64,000 bases of DNA from Microstegium vimineum (GCA_022036555.1 CM039132.1:56200509-56264508), one strand, 5' to 3'; positions 19,805 to 32,317 are shown, counted from the first letter of the stretch. Made by a program: numbers and translations. Notes: generated by a model not told the origin, from the sequence alone.

Positions 19805-22800
19805 AACTCTGCTTCAAGGTAGAAAAGTTGGGGTTTTTTTATTTTGTTCATTCATCATGTTTGCGTTCACTTCACAGCCCATGGGTGGTTCTCCTGCTGG
19901 ACGGAGTGATTTGGCTGGCAGGAGCTTTAGTGTGCCTTCTGTTCTGCCCTGTTTTTGCCTGGTTCAGTATGACTAGACTGGTTAACTGGGGTGTGTGGCC
20001 TTTTGGGTTGCTGGGGCCTGCTGTGTCCCTGTTAAGCTGTCTATATTTATTAGTTGTCAAGGTGCTTACATTTTTGTCTCTGTTTTTTTTTAAAAAAAAA
20101 CATACTTTTAATGTTTGTGTGTGGGTTTTGGATAGGCGTGTTTGTGTCTGGGTTTTGGATGGGCGCTTTCTTACAAGCACAAACCTTTATGTATGCAAAT
20201 TTTATTGTTCCGTACTCCAAATCCTTATATAGGAGTACGTGTCATGCACCATTTTCTTCACAGTGACTAAATCCGGGCAAAATTTTCTTGTTCCATACTC
20301 CAATTTCTTATATAGGAGTATGTGTTATGCACCATTTCTTCACAGTGACTAAATCGGGGAATACTGCAGGAGATCAACCACGCAGGCGCTGGTGGGCTAC
20401 GGGCAGAGCTGGTTAGCAACAGAGGTGCTCGTGATAGCTGTTCTTCCTTTTCTCAATGTAGTATCACTAGTCAGTCACCTAGTAAAATTTTCGTCTGAAG
20501 CTATGGCAGGATATCCCCATGATGTCTGTTATAACAGGGGTTCCGTTAATCAGTCAGGTTAAATGACTTACTTTTTTTTAAAAAAAAACAAGTAGTAAAT
20601 TCCTCCTGTGTTTCAAACTAAACCACCGAGTTTCTGGAGGAGCCATAATATTTCTTACAAAAGGGACAGCTCTAGAAGAAACCTTCTTGACAGTGTTATT
20701 CTTTCTCAATTCACTTCATGCTTCTACTTAAGTAGTTGAGATTTTTTTTTTACAATGTCATTGTCATTACTCATTAGCATTCAAAGTTTCACCTTATCTA
20801 ACCATTGTAGGCTTTGAAGCCCACATAAACAACACTCCAACCATAGACCCATGGAGCGTCATTGGGATGAATCCTCCCTACATCTGACGACTGACCGGGT
20901 CTCTTGTTTCACTAAAAATGTTGTTGCTCTGAGAATGGAGGTTCTCTGTGACAAGTGTCCACCTGGTGGAGTTGGCGTATACAACCCAGGATTCTGGGGC
21001 ATGGTATGAATTCATCCTATGCATAAGTCAACTGGTATATTAGCATAACTTACACGTGTAATCTATAGAATATTGTTTAAGTTCAGCTCTTATGCTATGG
21101 TGTAAATATATAGGTTTTTTCCGATAGGTAAAAGTAGACTACCTAGCACTAGCAACCCAGTGGTTGGTTTCTATCCATGTTACTCTTATCAATAATTTGT
21201 ATAATACTGTTGTAGCCTAATGTAGTGCTTCTATGTGATTTGGTCATAAGTAACTAGTGATGCCAATTACCGAAAGCAGTAGCAACAGCAATAGCTATTG
21301 GCGTAGCGTTAGGAATTATGACAGTCTGAGCTTCATGCATTTTCTTCTCATCCTTTTGGTGGTCATACCCATCAAGTTCTGATGTTAAGCTATATATTCA
21401 GTACATGTTCTCTTTTCCTACCTTTTTCAATTTATTTTCTTTTCTGTAATGTTACCATTTCAACTTACAGAACATAGAAGGTGGAAAGGCCTACCATCTT
21501 GTCATGTACGTCAAGTCAACACAGCTATCAGAGCTGACAGTTCAATTGACAAGCTCTGATGGGTTACAAACCCTGGCCTCAGCTACGATAACGTTAGTAT
21601 ATTTTCTCTTGGTATTTAGGCAGGAGAAAATATTTTGTTATTCACATATCTGAAAGTATTGCCCTATTGTAGAGTTTCTGGCACATCAAACTGGATAAAA
21701 CTGGAGCAAAAATTGGTTGCTAAAGGCACGAATAGAACTTCAAGGCTTCAAATAACCACTAGCAAAAAAGGAACTATATGGTTTGATCAAGTATCACTCA
21801 TGCCTGCAGACACATACAAGGTACAATATAACTTTTTTTCTCCATGGTACGAGAAATAGAAATCAAGCTGAGAAAAAAAAAGGTATAAAATTTAAAGAAT
21901 ATGGGCAGTAATACAACTTTATTTTGGCAATGCAATCCTAGTCTCTGAACCAAAACATATTTACAAAGTTTGTAGCCACATTTAGAGCTACAGTAATCTA
22001 TTAATTATCATTTATAATTACCTTTATTGCTTTGATTTGTTTGATGAATTTAACGCATACATAAGTGAATTTGATATCTTTCTAGCATACATCCATGTTT
22101 ATTATGCTTGTGCATAAGTTTATCTGCATATTTAACAACAATTCATCTCTATTCATGCAGGGACATGGTTTTCGCACTGAACTTATAACCATGCTTTTGG
22201 ATTTAAAACCACGATTCATGAGATTTCCTGGTAATGAGATGTATTTTCTTAATTAAAATCAAGTAATTGATGTTTGTACGTATATGATATATCGGTATGT
22301 GTGCAGACATATTTGTGATAATTTACTAGATTGCATACAACTCTTTTAGGTGGTTGCTTTGTTGAAGGCAACTGGTTAAGAAATGCTTTCAGATGGAAGG
22401 AAACTATTGGTCCATGGGAAGAAAGGCCTGGGCACTATGGCGACGTTTGGAATTACTGGACCGATGATGGCCTCGGCTTTTATGAGTTTCTACTGGTAAA
22501 TGTTGACTGTCACCATCTGATTTTGCTTCTTTTAATTTCAGCATAACTGATCATATGTTTATCGTGAACTGTTCACAAAAGCTTGCTGAAGACCTGGGGG
22601 CTCTCCCAATTTGGGTCTTCAATGCTGGTAGATTTTATTTGTGGTTTCACAAAAAAAAATCCTTTTTCTGTTATATGTTTAATCATCATAACTTCATAAG
22701 CATATCCATTAAGTCCGGATTCTTGTCTTGAATTTAGGTATCAGCCACAATGATGAACTTGATATGATTGCACCTTTTGTTAAGGTATGTACCATCTAAA

Positions 22801-25800
22801 TCTTTTATTGTGTGCATGATACAACATAAAACTTTTCTCCTCCAATGAACTGCAAGCAATTGTTAGGCTTCAACCTATGTGTTAGAATATTACTGATAAT
22901 TGTGTCTGGATTTGTATAAATTTAAAACCCTATAGCTCAGTTTTATCTAAGGAATCTGGAGTCTTTTGACCAGCAAGTTCTGTTCAAAGGAAAATAATAT
23001 GAAAACTAATTTGCAGAATATGAATGACAGAACAACATATACTGTGTGCATTTTTTTCTGATTTTAATCATTAAATGCGCTATTTGATGACTTTATTATT
23101 TCTGCTACAGGACGCTTTGGACGGCCTTGAGTTTGCAATGGGAAGTGAGGAGTCAACATGGGGTTCTATTAGAGCTGCAATGGGGCATCCAGAACGATTC
23201 CCATTGAAGTATGTTGCAGTTGGAAATGAAGATTGTCTTAAGGAATTTTACCAAGGTGAAAAGTCTGATTTTAACATGTGCATAACGAAGTTCTTTTTCG
23301 CCATTTACATAGGTGTTGATATTTTTCTTAGGACTGAATTGATGCCTCATGCCATGACACAATCTGGCACTCATTTTTCTTTGAACCTGCATATCAAACC
23401 AAAATTTTCATCATTTGCCCTTTTTTCGCTTTTTTAATGTTACTACTGAGTGGAATAAACAAAGTCCTACTGATATATGTTTGTCCCCCAATGGACAACA
23501 AAAACATTATGGAGCAATAGACAATGGAAAAAAAAACATAAAAACGACCTGTTCAGTTTGCCAGGTTTCTTTTTGCACATGAATGAAGCTATATTTGATT
23601 ATAAATCATAGATGTACATTTGCCTCACTATTTTTTCTGAAGCATTACTGAGTGTGTAATTCCAAAGAGCCACTTTGTACATGATTTTTCTTTACTGATT
23701 CTGAGCAGGAAACTACATCAAATTTTATAATGCTTTAAGAGAGGCCTATCCAGACATTCAAGTGATTTCGAACTGTGATAACTCATCTGGGCCACTTGAC
23801 CATCCTGCAGATTTGTATGACTTCCATGTAAGGCTATCGGTTCTGACTTCTGAGTCTGTCATTTTCTCCCTGTTTAAACTGTCTCATGACTTTGAAGCAA
23901 AGTTTTTTTTATGCACTTTTGTTGACAGAGTTCTAAATATATCACCTTTTTCCTTGCAGATTTATAGCAACGCTTCTGATCTTTTCCTCATGAAAAGTAA
24001 GTTTGACAGTACTCCACGTACAGGGCCTAAGGTATGCTCTAATCTTTATGGTTTCTATGAAGTGGTTTATGTTGGTAAGTGGTAACAGATGTCAGTAAGA
24101 TTAAAATATGGATGTGCAATTTATTGAACTTATCTTCAGGAATTAGGCATAAGGAAGGGGCTAGGATTAATTTGATTAGTCCAGGCAGGGATCGTTCCTT
24201 TGTTTTTGTTTGAGGTGATTGTTGTTTTCTAGTTTATTTTATTTTATTTTATTTTATGGCAGCCCTTCTTATCTCTCTAGTGATGTAAGGGGGCTGTGTT
24301 GTATGGGACCATTCTCTCACATTGATACAAAGGTGGCTCTCTTGTCTGTTTGAGAAGAAAAAAATATTGAACTTATCAGTTGGTTATGAAATTTTCCACA
24401 GATGATGATGTGGATTACATTTTTTTAGGCTAGTTTAACTATCAAGTAGTATAATGACTGTTCAGTGTTCAACGTATTTTCTGTTTCTTATTGATATATC
24501 ATCAGATGTTGGATACACAATAAATTTACTGCTTTGTTCTTATTCAGGCATTTGTCAGCGAATACGCAGTTAACAAGCCAAAGGACTCTGGTAAAGGAAG
24601 CCTCCTTGCTTCATTGGCAGAGGCTGCATTCCTAACTGGAGTAGAAAAGAATAGGTGACTAGAAATGTTCAGAGATTAGAAGAGAAGTTGTATAAAGTAT
24701 ACTGACATTGAGTCATAACAATTATTTATGGTTAATTAGAGGTCTCTCGGTGATGCTTTTTTTGCAGTGACATTGTTCAGATGGCATGCTATGCGCCACT
24801 TTTTGCTAATAACAACGATCGAAAGTCAGTGGCTTCCTCTTTTTGTTTCCTCTAGCCTTTTTTTTAATGAAAACTTAAGTGACTATGTTTGAAACTTGTA
24901 TTCAGGTGGAACCCAGATGTTATAGTCTTTAACTCCTGGCAACAGTACAGAACTCCTAGCTACTGGATGCAAACATTCTTCCGTGAATCAAATGGTGCTA
25001 TGATTCATCCAGTTAAAATCACATCCAGCTACTCCAGTTCACTGGCCGCTTCTGCTATAACCTGGAAAGGCACTGGGAATATCTTCCTGAGGGTGAAGGT
25101 AGAACCAAAGTTTCTTATTTTTTTGTAGCATGTGTGATTCCTTCACCTCATTTTATAAGTGCTGTAATATTTGAAATAACCGAATCCTGAAACCGAGCAT
25201 AAAGTTTCCTCTGGTGGTGATGGGGGGGAGGGGGGGGGGGGGTTACTGGGTTAGTAATATGCTTACATCTGTCATATTGACCCTTTGCAGATTGTGAACT
25301 TCAGATCGCACGCTGTGAACCTTACAATAAGTATAGCTGGACTTGAAGCTGGTGTCAACACAATGGGATCAAGAGTCACTGTTCTGACGTCCAGCAATGT
25401 GATGGATGAAAATTCGTTCATCAACCCAAATAACGTAAGAAAATGATTGCTTTTTACAAGACTTTTTTTTTACTGCAAGTGCTGTTGCCAAATGCACATC
25501 TGTGAACTAGTATAGTAGTATGGTTCATATGTATCAGTGCTTCAGGATGAAGTGCTTTCGGAAGCTTTTAGACTCTGATTTCTTCTTCGGCAATCTGTAG
25601 TAAAAGTAAAATCAATTCATAGCAAGCTTGAAGTTTTATGTAAGAGTAAGACACCATTGTTGTTTGTCACCAAGTCGTCTAACATAACACTTCTTAATTG
25701 CGCAGGTGGTGCCGGTTATCAGAGCTCTGCCCAATGCTGCAGAAGAGATGCAAGCACTGCTGACTCCTTATTCGCTTGCGTCGTTTGACCTAGCTTTGGT

Positions 25801-25813
25801 GAAAAAAGGGTAG
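18581..25813 (+). CDS. ASD1: Alpha-L-arabinofuranosidase, glycoside hydrolase family 51, 17 coding exons, one-base frameshift in exon 3
   Basis: The enzyme removes terminal arabinose from arabinoxylan and arabinan in the apoplast. Exons by eye: 18581-18826, 20370-20424, 20811-21003, 21471-21592, 21673-21820, 22161-22230, 22350-22495, 22582-22627, 22738-22784, 23111-23255, 23709-23827, 23960-24031, 24548-24654, 24768-24824, 24906-25098, 25291-25434, 25706-25813. They total 2018 bases; one more base gives 672 residues plus stop, the usual family length. Residues about 24-42 look like a signal peptide. Family marks are FFEEINHAGAGGL, YNPGFWGM, RFPGG, acid/base Glu in AVGNED (about 398) and nucleophile Glu in VSEYAV (about 475). 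In exon 3 the run at 20864-20866 is GGG where the frame needs GGGG, giving a stop 26 bases on. Every other exon joins cleanly, so this is a young mutation or a sequence error. Confidence 0.95.
19763..19800. repeat. (GA)n microsatellite
   Basis: About nineteen uninterrupted AG units lie inside intron 1 of the arabinofuranosidase gene. Confidence 0.95.
20198..20358. repeat. 83-bp tandem duplication next to the intron 1 acceptor
   Basis: Units at 20198-20280 and 20281-20358 both read AATTTT.TTGTTCC.TACTCCAA...TATATAGGAGTA.GTGT.ATGCACCATTT and then CTTCACAGTGACTAAATC. The second unit ends just before the splice acceptor at 20368. Confidence 0.85.
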
Positions 25814-26290
25814 TGTGATTTATATTATGTAGTGAAAAGTATTCATAAGTTTTAGTTTTACCAAAAAAAAAAAACCTTGTTCAGTGGTTACATTATGTAT
25901 GTCTTCAACTCATCCCTTATCACTGATCGTGATTAATCTGATCGCTCTGATCGAGTCGTGGACCGTGGTTTGTTAAATTTAATTAGTTAAATATTGTTAA
26001 TTTCTTTAGAATAAGATAACTTGTAGGAGGGCAACTTGTCTTCATTTTCCTTGTCAGGAATTCTTGGCTAAGTGTTAATTTTTAGATTGAATAAATTATT
26101 GAAGTATAGTCCAGATTGAACTAAGGTCTATTTCAAAAAGCTAACATCACAGATAGCCAGACTGTGCCCATGATATGTGTTTGCAGGAAAAAGAGTAAGG
26201 CAGTTGGCCCATAAAGCATGGAACCTAAGAATTTCTTTCCAAATTCATAGTGTTTTTCAACTCACAAAAAGTATTGAAAGGAATAAATAA
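25814..26290. other. 3' flank of the arabinofuranosidase gene
   Basis: AT-rich untranslated or intergenic sequence with no recognised element. A poly-A run at about 25861-25874 is internal and not proven to be a transcript end. Confidence 0.4.
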
Positions 26291-26599
26291 GAGCATCTGT
26301 AACAGTTTTGAATAATTTGCTTGTAAAATATAGAAGAAAATTTTACATAAAAAATCATATACTATTCCTAAATTACCCTAACTATATATTTACATTTGCA
26401 TCAAAAATTATTTCCTATTTTTTATTTTTTTTCCTACTATTTCACCTTTAAATTAGCCAACCTATACATGTGTGGCAAAAGTGTGGATACATTCGCGCGT
26501 TCGATGAGAGACGGTATTGGAAACTCATGGAGATTGGTTTTTCTATACTTGCCAAAAATTCTAGATTGGAAGGTTTTACTGGAACTCTAAGAGATGCTC
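26291..26599. mobile_element. MITE-like element with GAGCATCT ends
   Basis: The left end GAGCATCTGTAACAG and the right end CTCTAAGAGATGCTC are inverted repeats over the outer eight bases, with weaker pairing further in. The interior is AT-rich and 309 bp in all. I could not see a clear target duplication. GAGCATCT-type ends are common in grass MITEs. Confidence 0.55.
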
Positions 26600-26939
26600 A
26601 CCTATTTCTTTTATTTTGACACCTTACTATTTCGATTCTTATTTGCTTGCCTAGCCACACGGAAACCACATGCACCATCAATGGTTTAGTTTAGCTTTTC
26701 TGTTTTCCTTTTTATATAAAAAAATAAATTACCAAAAGTATTTTTTATTGTGATTATTGTGCATAAAAAAATACTTACTGCTATGTTACATGTGTTCGAA
26801 ATACAAAAATACTTACTGCTATGTTTTGTTCCTCCTGATAGCACATCAAGGCATGAGAGAAGTTGACGAAGATCGTCCTGTTAGCTTTTCCACGAGCACA
26901 CACAAGGAACGAGATAGAGAGACAAAAAGATGTATGGTA

Positions 26940-27183
26940 CTACTTCTGTCCCTAAAAAAAATGTAATTCTTGTTTTTTGAGAAATCAAACAATTTAAACT
27001 TTGACTAATTTTATATAAAAAAATGCTAACATTCATTATATAAAATAAGTATCATTAGATTAGTTATAGAATATATTCTCATAATAAAATTATTTAGAGA
27101 TATAATATAAAGTTGGTGATCAAACATTAGCTATCTTTACCGACATAATTCTCACAATTTTATTCTTTCCGGGACGGAGGTAG
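26940..27183. mobile_element. Stowaway-like MITE
   Basis: The ends CTACTTCTGTCCC and GGGACGGAGGTAG are inverted repeats close to the Stowaway consensus CTCCCTCCGTCCC. TA dinucleotides flank both sides (26938-26939 and 27184-27185). The 244-bp AT-rich interior is typical of Tc1/mariner-derived MITEs. Confidence 0.85.
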
Positions 27184-27779
27184 TAGAACCAATTTTCATT
27201 AGATTAAAAATAGATGTTGAATGGTCTCTTCTTATATTATATCTATAATTTAGCCCATTTGTAGTCTGTCTCTTTTAATTTGGCCTATTTGTGGGCCCAC
27301 ACAGCTCTTGTCCGGATCATTTGACCCATTTAGGGCGGACTCCAGCAGCTCCAGCCAAACCACACCAGGACTGGAAAGATTCGAACCAGGGTCTCTACAC
27401 TACAAGGGTAGAAGGCTTCCCACCATACTACATATGCTTATGTGACCAATAGTGAAGTTTTTTTAAAATATTGTTCTCACAACTTCAATCTTTTCATATA
27501 ATAACCCTGTCAAGGTTGGTAAAACAAATAAACAAATAAATAAAAGTATAAAATACGTGGGATTGCATATATTGGAATATATAAATAAAAAAACTATGAA
27601 ATTATGGGATTACATATGTTAGAACAAACAAATATTATTTATAAATAAAACATAGCTTTTAATTTTTATAGAAAGGGTAAAATAATAAAACATAACCTTT
27701 AAATTTTATAGAAAATGTAAAAATAAAAAGAATACTTACGTACTCATTTTTTATTAATATTGATAGTTTTTTTTCTCTC

Positions 27780-27810
27780 TTCCGTTGTAAAGTACGGGCA
27801 CTTTTGCTAG
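27780..27810 (+). mobile_element. Helitron-like 3' terminus, plus strand
   Basis: The sequence CCGT-TGTAAAGT-ACGG forms a short hairpin and is followed by GCACTTTTG and CTAG, then T. This is the Helitron 3' signature (hairpin, about 10 bases, CTRR, insertion next to T). The matching 5' TC end upstream was not found with confidence. A TCTCTTCTTATATTAT at 27225 is a weak candidate. Confidence 0.55.
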
Positions 27811-27833
27811 TATTATATAAAAGGCGGGAGCTC

Positions 27834-27990
27834 AATCAATCCTATTATGGAGAAATTTAATCAATTCCTCTCATTGAGGATTCTTAACTACAAAATCTTT
27901 GGGCATAAAAGGTAGGTGTTCAATTAATACTTCTAATGGAGGGATTAAATAAATCCTATTAATAGAGGATTCTTAACAAGACAATCTTTA
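27834..27990. repeat. Degenerate tandem duplication, about 80 bp
   Basis: Two related blocks share 'caatcctattatggag' or 'ttctaatggaggg' cores followed by GAGGATTCTTAAC and AATCTTTGGGCAT or AATCTTTAGCAT. Confidence 0.5.
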
Positions 27991-28470
27991 GCATCGTTAT
28001 TGATAACATATTTTGTTGTTTTACATAATATAAAATTTTGCGCTTCCTCTTTTGTGCTTTTTTTTTGGAGTTTTGAACCGGTAGATCTTCCCAAAAAGTT
28101 TTGCACGCATCAAAGCAACTCAAATAACTGGCGCATGTGGTCGGCAGGTAGGGCGAAAGCAGGAAGCAAGCAGCAGAGTGTAAACGCCAGAACAGGACTA
28201 AACCAATCAGTCGCCTGATAGATAGGAACCCGTGTGTTTTATTTGTTCAATCTGGGCGTCCTGCCTGACGGCGACGCCTGCGCCATTTCGAGGTTGCTTG
28301 GTTGGCTTCAATTTTTTGCCTAGCTAAAAACATGGAAAGCCAAAAAAAATTAGCGATTACTTGGTTCATTGCCAAAGAACTAGCAAAAAACAAGCGCTAA
28401 AGTATTGGCAAGTTTTTAGAAAATTATTAAATTATTATTTAAGATAAAAATTATTTTTCTATCATTGTTA

Positions 28471-28727
28471 AAGTAACTCTAAGAGAGATCTTTTCTAATT
28501 GATAGAATTAGAGATTTTAATGAAAAAATATACCCCAACAACTTCTTTATTTGGTTATCCAAATCTCATTTTTTTCATATTTCTCGGTAGCCAAAGATAA
28601 AAAACGAGAATAACTCTCTATAATGCACACGAGATATAGAATAACTATGGAGAAAACATTTTTTATGCAAATTGCTCTCTAAATTATGAATTAGAGAGTG
28701 GATTTTATAAGGACCCTTGGAGATGCT
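28471..28727. mobile_element. Possible degenerate MITE
   Basis: The left edge AGTAACTCTAAGAG and the right edge CCTTGGAGATGCT are partly inverted-complementary, and TTA-like bases lie at both borders. The interior is AT-rich. The ends are too diverged for a firm family assignment. Confidence 0.35.
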
Positions 28728-28797
28728 ATTATGGAACTCAATCAATTGTATGTACACCTATATTTTTATCCTTAGACAAGTCTAAGTTTTAATTTAC

Positions 28798-30173
28798 AGT
28801 AATGCTGCCCATGATACGTTCCACGCGTCGAACACACGGCCCATCACCGCCACGGCCCACCTCCATAATGCCGAGTCGCCGCGCGCCCCTCTCCCGGCTT
28901 CACACTCTCATGGGCACGGACGCCTCGCACACTCCGCTCGCTCGCACACTCCACCTGCCCGCTCTCCCTCACGGCTCCCCACTAGATCCGCCGCTCCCCA
29001 CCAGTCCGCGCGCCCTTCATGCTCCGCCTTCCTTCCGTGCTCCTTCGCCGCCGCCTTCCTCTCGTGCTCCTTCGCCGCGCCACCTTGTGCCTCGGTCTCC
29101 TTCGCGCGAGCACCCTGGAGGCACTCAAAGCCCCTGCCATGGGGATCCGGCGTAAGCGGGCGCAGATCGGCCGGATCCGGCAAGAGCAGGCGTGGATCCC
29201 CGTCGAGGCCGGATCCGCCAAGAGCAGGCGTGGATCCGCCATGAGCAGGCCGGATCCGCCAAGAGCAGGCGTGGATCCCCGTCGAGGTAGGTCATGAGGA
29301 CCCCTGCATCCTTTCTCTCCTCTCCCCCCTCTTTTTGGCGCTCCATCTCTGCTAGTTGCGTGTTCGTTGTTTTCTTTTCTTTTTATTTTTTTGGTTTTTT
29401 TTTGCATCTTGTTTGTTTCAAAAGTTGGATCCATGTTGTTTCAACAACAGGATCCATGTTGTTTCAAACTACCAAAGCATTTTTGTTTTCAGTACGCAAC
29501 ATGTGTTGTTTCAAACACGCAAGATCCATGTTTCAAACTCTTAAAACATTTTGTTTCATTAGACCTACTATGTGTGTTCCAGATATATTGTGGGGTTTTT
29601 GTTTTAAATCCCTAAAACTGCATATTATTGGGTTTTGTTTCAGACACAGTTTGTCATTTGTTTCAATTTTCTTCTGTTCTTGTGTTGTTGCAATAGATTT
29701 ATATCAAATCATTTGTTTCTTTTTTTTTCTTGTTTCAGATTTGTGTTTGTTTAAGTGTTTCATACGCATGTTTTCCAGTGTTTGAACTGTGTCAGAATGT
29801 ATGTTACAAATGTTCCATTTGGATGTTTCAAAATTAGATCTGGTATTACAGCTAGGGTTACAGACGTATGTTTCATGTGTTATTAGATATATGTTGCAAG
29901 TATTGTTTTCTGGTGTGTTTTTTTTAATTTTCGTTTTCTGTTTTGTTTTGGAGGGGCACGGCGGCCATGTTGGGCGGCGGCGGCGGATCCAGTCGGAGGA
30001 GCAGGCCGCGCGGAGGGGGTTGGGGTGTCGCGGTGGGGGAGACGGCCGCGTGTATCCGTGTGTGTGTCGGGATGAGCGGCTGTGTGTCCCGTGCGGTGGG
30101 AGGGGGTTGCGACCCGTATTGGACCGCTCGAATGTTCGTTCTACGGTAGAACGTTCGTTCGGCAGCAACTCTC
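28798..30173. mobile_element. Candidate Mutator-like non-autonomous element with 10-bp flanking repeat
   Basis: The direct repeat TTTAATTTAC lies at 28788-28797 and at 30174-30183. The ends just inside are AGTAATGCTGCC and GGCAGCAACTCTC, so GCTGCC pairs with GGCAGC. The left 500 bases are GC-rich with four copies of a ggatccgccaagagcaggcg-type unit (about 29160-29285). The centre is T-rich with degenerate 'ttgtttcaaac' repeats. The right end is GC-rich again. A 9-11 bp duplication is typical of MULEs. Confidence 0.5.
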
Positions 30174-30183
30174 TTTAATTTAC

Positions 30184-31080
30184 CATAATTTTGTTTGGAC
30201 GATAATTGGAAGCCATCCAAGCAGGTTGTTCGTCCAAGCACCGTTGATTGTGTATAGTCGCCGATGCTGGATGTGTCCAAAGCTCCACCGCATCTCTCCT
30301 TCTTCCCCTCCCACTCCTCCCACCGGAACTTCGCCATGGCACGCTATGGGCGGCTGGGCACCCCCACCCCGAGACCTGGCTCGACAACCTCCACCACTAC
30401 CTGAAGTGTAAAGCCACCATCCCCACTGCCTAGGTGGCCTGCCTCCCTCGAATCGAATACCTTCTCCTCTATGCCCGCTAGAGTTGGGAAGAAAAAAAAA
30501 AGAAGAGAAGATGGCTCACCACATGGATTTGGGAAAGACGGGGACAGTGGCTGGCGCCCATGCAAAAGAAAAGACGGCCGCAAGTAATATAGACAATGCC
30601 TAAAATAATTCTAAAGGATTTAATTAATATTAAGTTACTTTAAGATAAGATGTGTGGAAAAAAATTTTAAAAGATCTAGGGCTTGTTGAATTTTACTTTA
30701 ACAAAGGAAAGAAATCCTTTTATAGTGTTTAGAATGAAGAAATGTTGATTTCTTTTTGCAAAGAAAAGGAATTCATAGTAGCGTAAAACAAAGAAAATAA
30801 AACATTCACTTGAACCCAAAGAAAAGTGAACCCAAAGAAAAGAATCTTTGCTCTCTCTCCCTTCATGCTGGCTCATGATTCATGAAGTTTTGTTTCTCCA
30901 TCCTAAACAACTCAAAGTATTTATTGTAATCCTATAGTTTTTCAATATTAACTATAGTATTTGTCTAATTTCTTCGTTTTATATTCTTTTGTTCCAAGCA
31001 GACCCCTAAAACAAAACTCAAAAAATGAAAAAGAGCAAAAACACATCATTCTTCGTATATTATAGGATCGTTCATGATGA
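30184..31080. other. Unassigned stretch upstream of the inhibitor gene 3' end
   Basis: A short GC-rich patch at about 30280-30440 has no convincing protein homology. The remainder is AT-rich and I see no element. Confidence 0.35.
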
Positions 31081-31104
31081 AAGCTGATTCTCCATGATAA
31101 AGCC

Positions 31105-31692
31105 TCAGAAATCAGTGATTTTGATACATGCGACGGCAATCTTGGCGAGCTTGAACGCGCTATCGTCCTCCGCCTTCAACGGCGACGTCGCGTTGCCCCT
31201 CACGAACCCTTCTTCGCACTTCTTGGCCGCGCTTGCCGCTCTCTCCAGCAACGAGACCGCCTCGTCGTTCTTCCCGTCCCTGAGCGCGGCGGCGCAGCTC
31301 GGCTGCCTCTGCACTATGCCGGCGTACAGCGCCTGGCACGAACGGAGGCGGCGCACCGTCGGGTCGTCGTCGTAGTGTCGGGATTCCCGCGGGATCAAGC
31401 CGGCGATCTTGGCCGCCGTGCTTGTGGCGTTGGCCGTGAGGAGGTCGCCGGCGATGATGGCGAAGGTGTTGTAGTCCACGTCGGGGCCGTAGCTCCGTGG
31501 GTCGGAGCCGAGCGCGGCCAGACAGAACTGCACGTCGAAGTAGCGGCTGCCGCCGCCGATGGTCTTACACACTGGGAGTATGTAAGGGACGTCGGCGGTG
31601 ACCTTGGTGTGGCCGCCGGCGAGGAGGAGGCCGACCAGTACGGCAACGACGACGCTCATGCTACTAGAGTACAAGCCGGTGGCGGAAGCCAT
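31105..31692 (-). CDS. Pectin methylesterase/invertase inhibitor-domain protein (PMEI), intronless
   Basis: Proteins of this family bind pectin methylesterase or invertase in the cell wall or vacuole and block it. The start chosen is the ATG at 31692 (MASATGLYSSSMSVVV), because the frame upstream opens only with GTG; this gives 195 residues, normal for the family. Residues about 10-32 are a hydrophobic signal peptide (VVVAVLVGLLLAGG). The mature part has the helical-hairpin Cys motif CKTIGGGSRYFDVQFCLAALG, then NTFAIIAGDLL, and the second Cys pair SCQALYAG and SCAAALRDG, ending with LAKIAVACIKI. All four conserved cysteines are present. The reading frame is intact and GC-rich, as usual for grass single-exon genes. 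Inhibition of invertase rather than methylesterase cannot be excluded from sequence. Confidence 0.93.
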   Translation of the reverse strand: MASATGLYSSSMSVVVAVLVGLLLAGGHTKVTADVPYILPVCKTIGGGSRYFDVQFCLAALGSDPRSYGPDVDYNTFAIIAGDLLTANATSTAAKIAGLIPRESRHYDDDPTVRRLRSCQALYAGIVQRQPSCAAALRDGKNDEAVSLLERAASAAKKCEEGFVRGNATSPLKAEDDSAFKLAKIAVACIKITDF

Positions 31693-31776
31693 GGTCACTT
31701 TCGCCGTCGTGTATATGCCCACGAACTAGCTAGATGACCCTGGGTTAAATGTGTGTGAATGAAGATTGTAGTACTC

Positions 31777-31787
31777 CTATATATATG
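31777..31787 (-). promoter_or_regulatory. TATA box for the inhibitor gene
   Basis: On the minus strand GCATATATATAGG lies about 90 bases upstream of the ATG at 31692, the expected spacing for a short leader. Confidence 0.6.
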
Positions 31788-32288
31788 CAGTAACATAGGT
31801 TAACGATAGTTAAATGCCATAAGCACGTGCATAATTAATGGCCTTAATCACAGGAATTTATGTCATTATATATGGCAGCATGTACAATTCCTGATTGACA
31901 GATGATTGTGGTATCCAATTAATTTCATAGCTGTGATTCTGTGAATGCTGAGTTTCCTTTCTACTTTCTTCGCGGGTCATTTGCTAAGTAATCCCTATAC
32001 GTATGTTAGTTGCATGCTTGCTCGGGTATTATGCTGGTGCTAGCACATTATATTTGGTACGAAATTTTTTATTACTTTCCAGATTTACATATCTTAGGCA
32101 CACATGGGACATGATTGTATTCCATATGTGCCTGAAATATACTAAGAAATGATTAATTAGGAGAGTTTTTCTTTTTTCCCTTATTAAATAGGGCTGAAAG
32201 GTGACATTTATACAACAATCCTTCATAGCATGAGTGACAAGCTTTTTGCGGCCGGAGGCTGTAAGTCCATTTCTTAATTTTTCCTATA

Positions 32289-32317
32289 CTAGTTGAATGC
32301 CCGTGTGTTGCTACGGG
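32289..32317 (-). mobile_element. Helitron-like 3' terminus, minus strand
   Basis: Read on the minus strand, CCCGT-AGCAACAC-ACGGG forms a hairpin, followed by CATTCAA and CTAG, with T as next base. The element would extend to the right. The following 5 kb holds broken exons from several host genes, all on this strand. Confidence 0.7.

Larger units (their letters stand above)
18827..20369 (+). other. Long intron 1 with a GC-rich gene-like island
   Basis: The intron is 1543 bases, far longer than the others. At about 19250-19700 it holds a GC-rich island resembling a leader plus first coding exon (ATG at 19482 with good context, MARSLLRPPSCSQLL), which breaks off at a stop and continues as NSEITTWLRLF in another frame. 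I do not recognise the protein. A GA microsatellite (19763-19800) and an 83-bp tandem duplication (20198-20358) follow. Confidence 0.6.
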
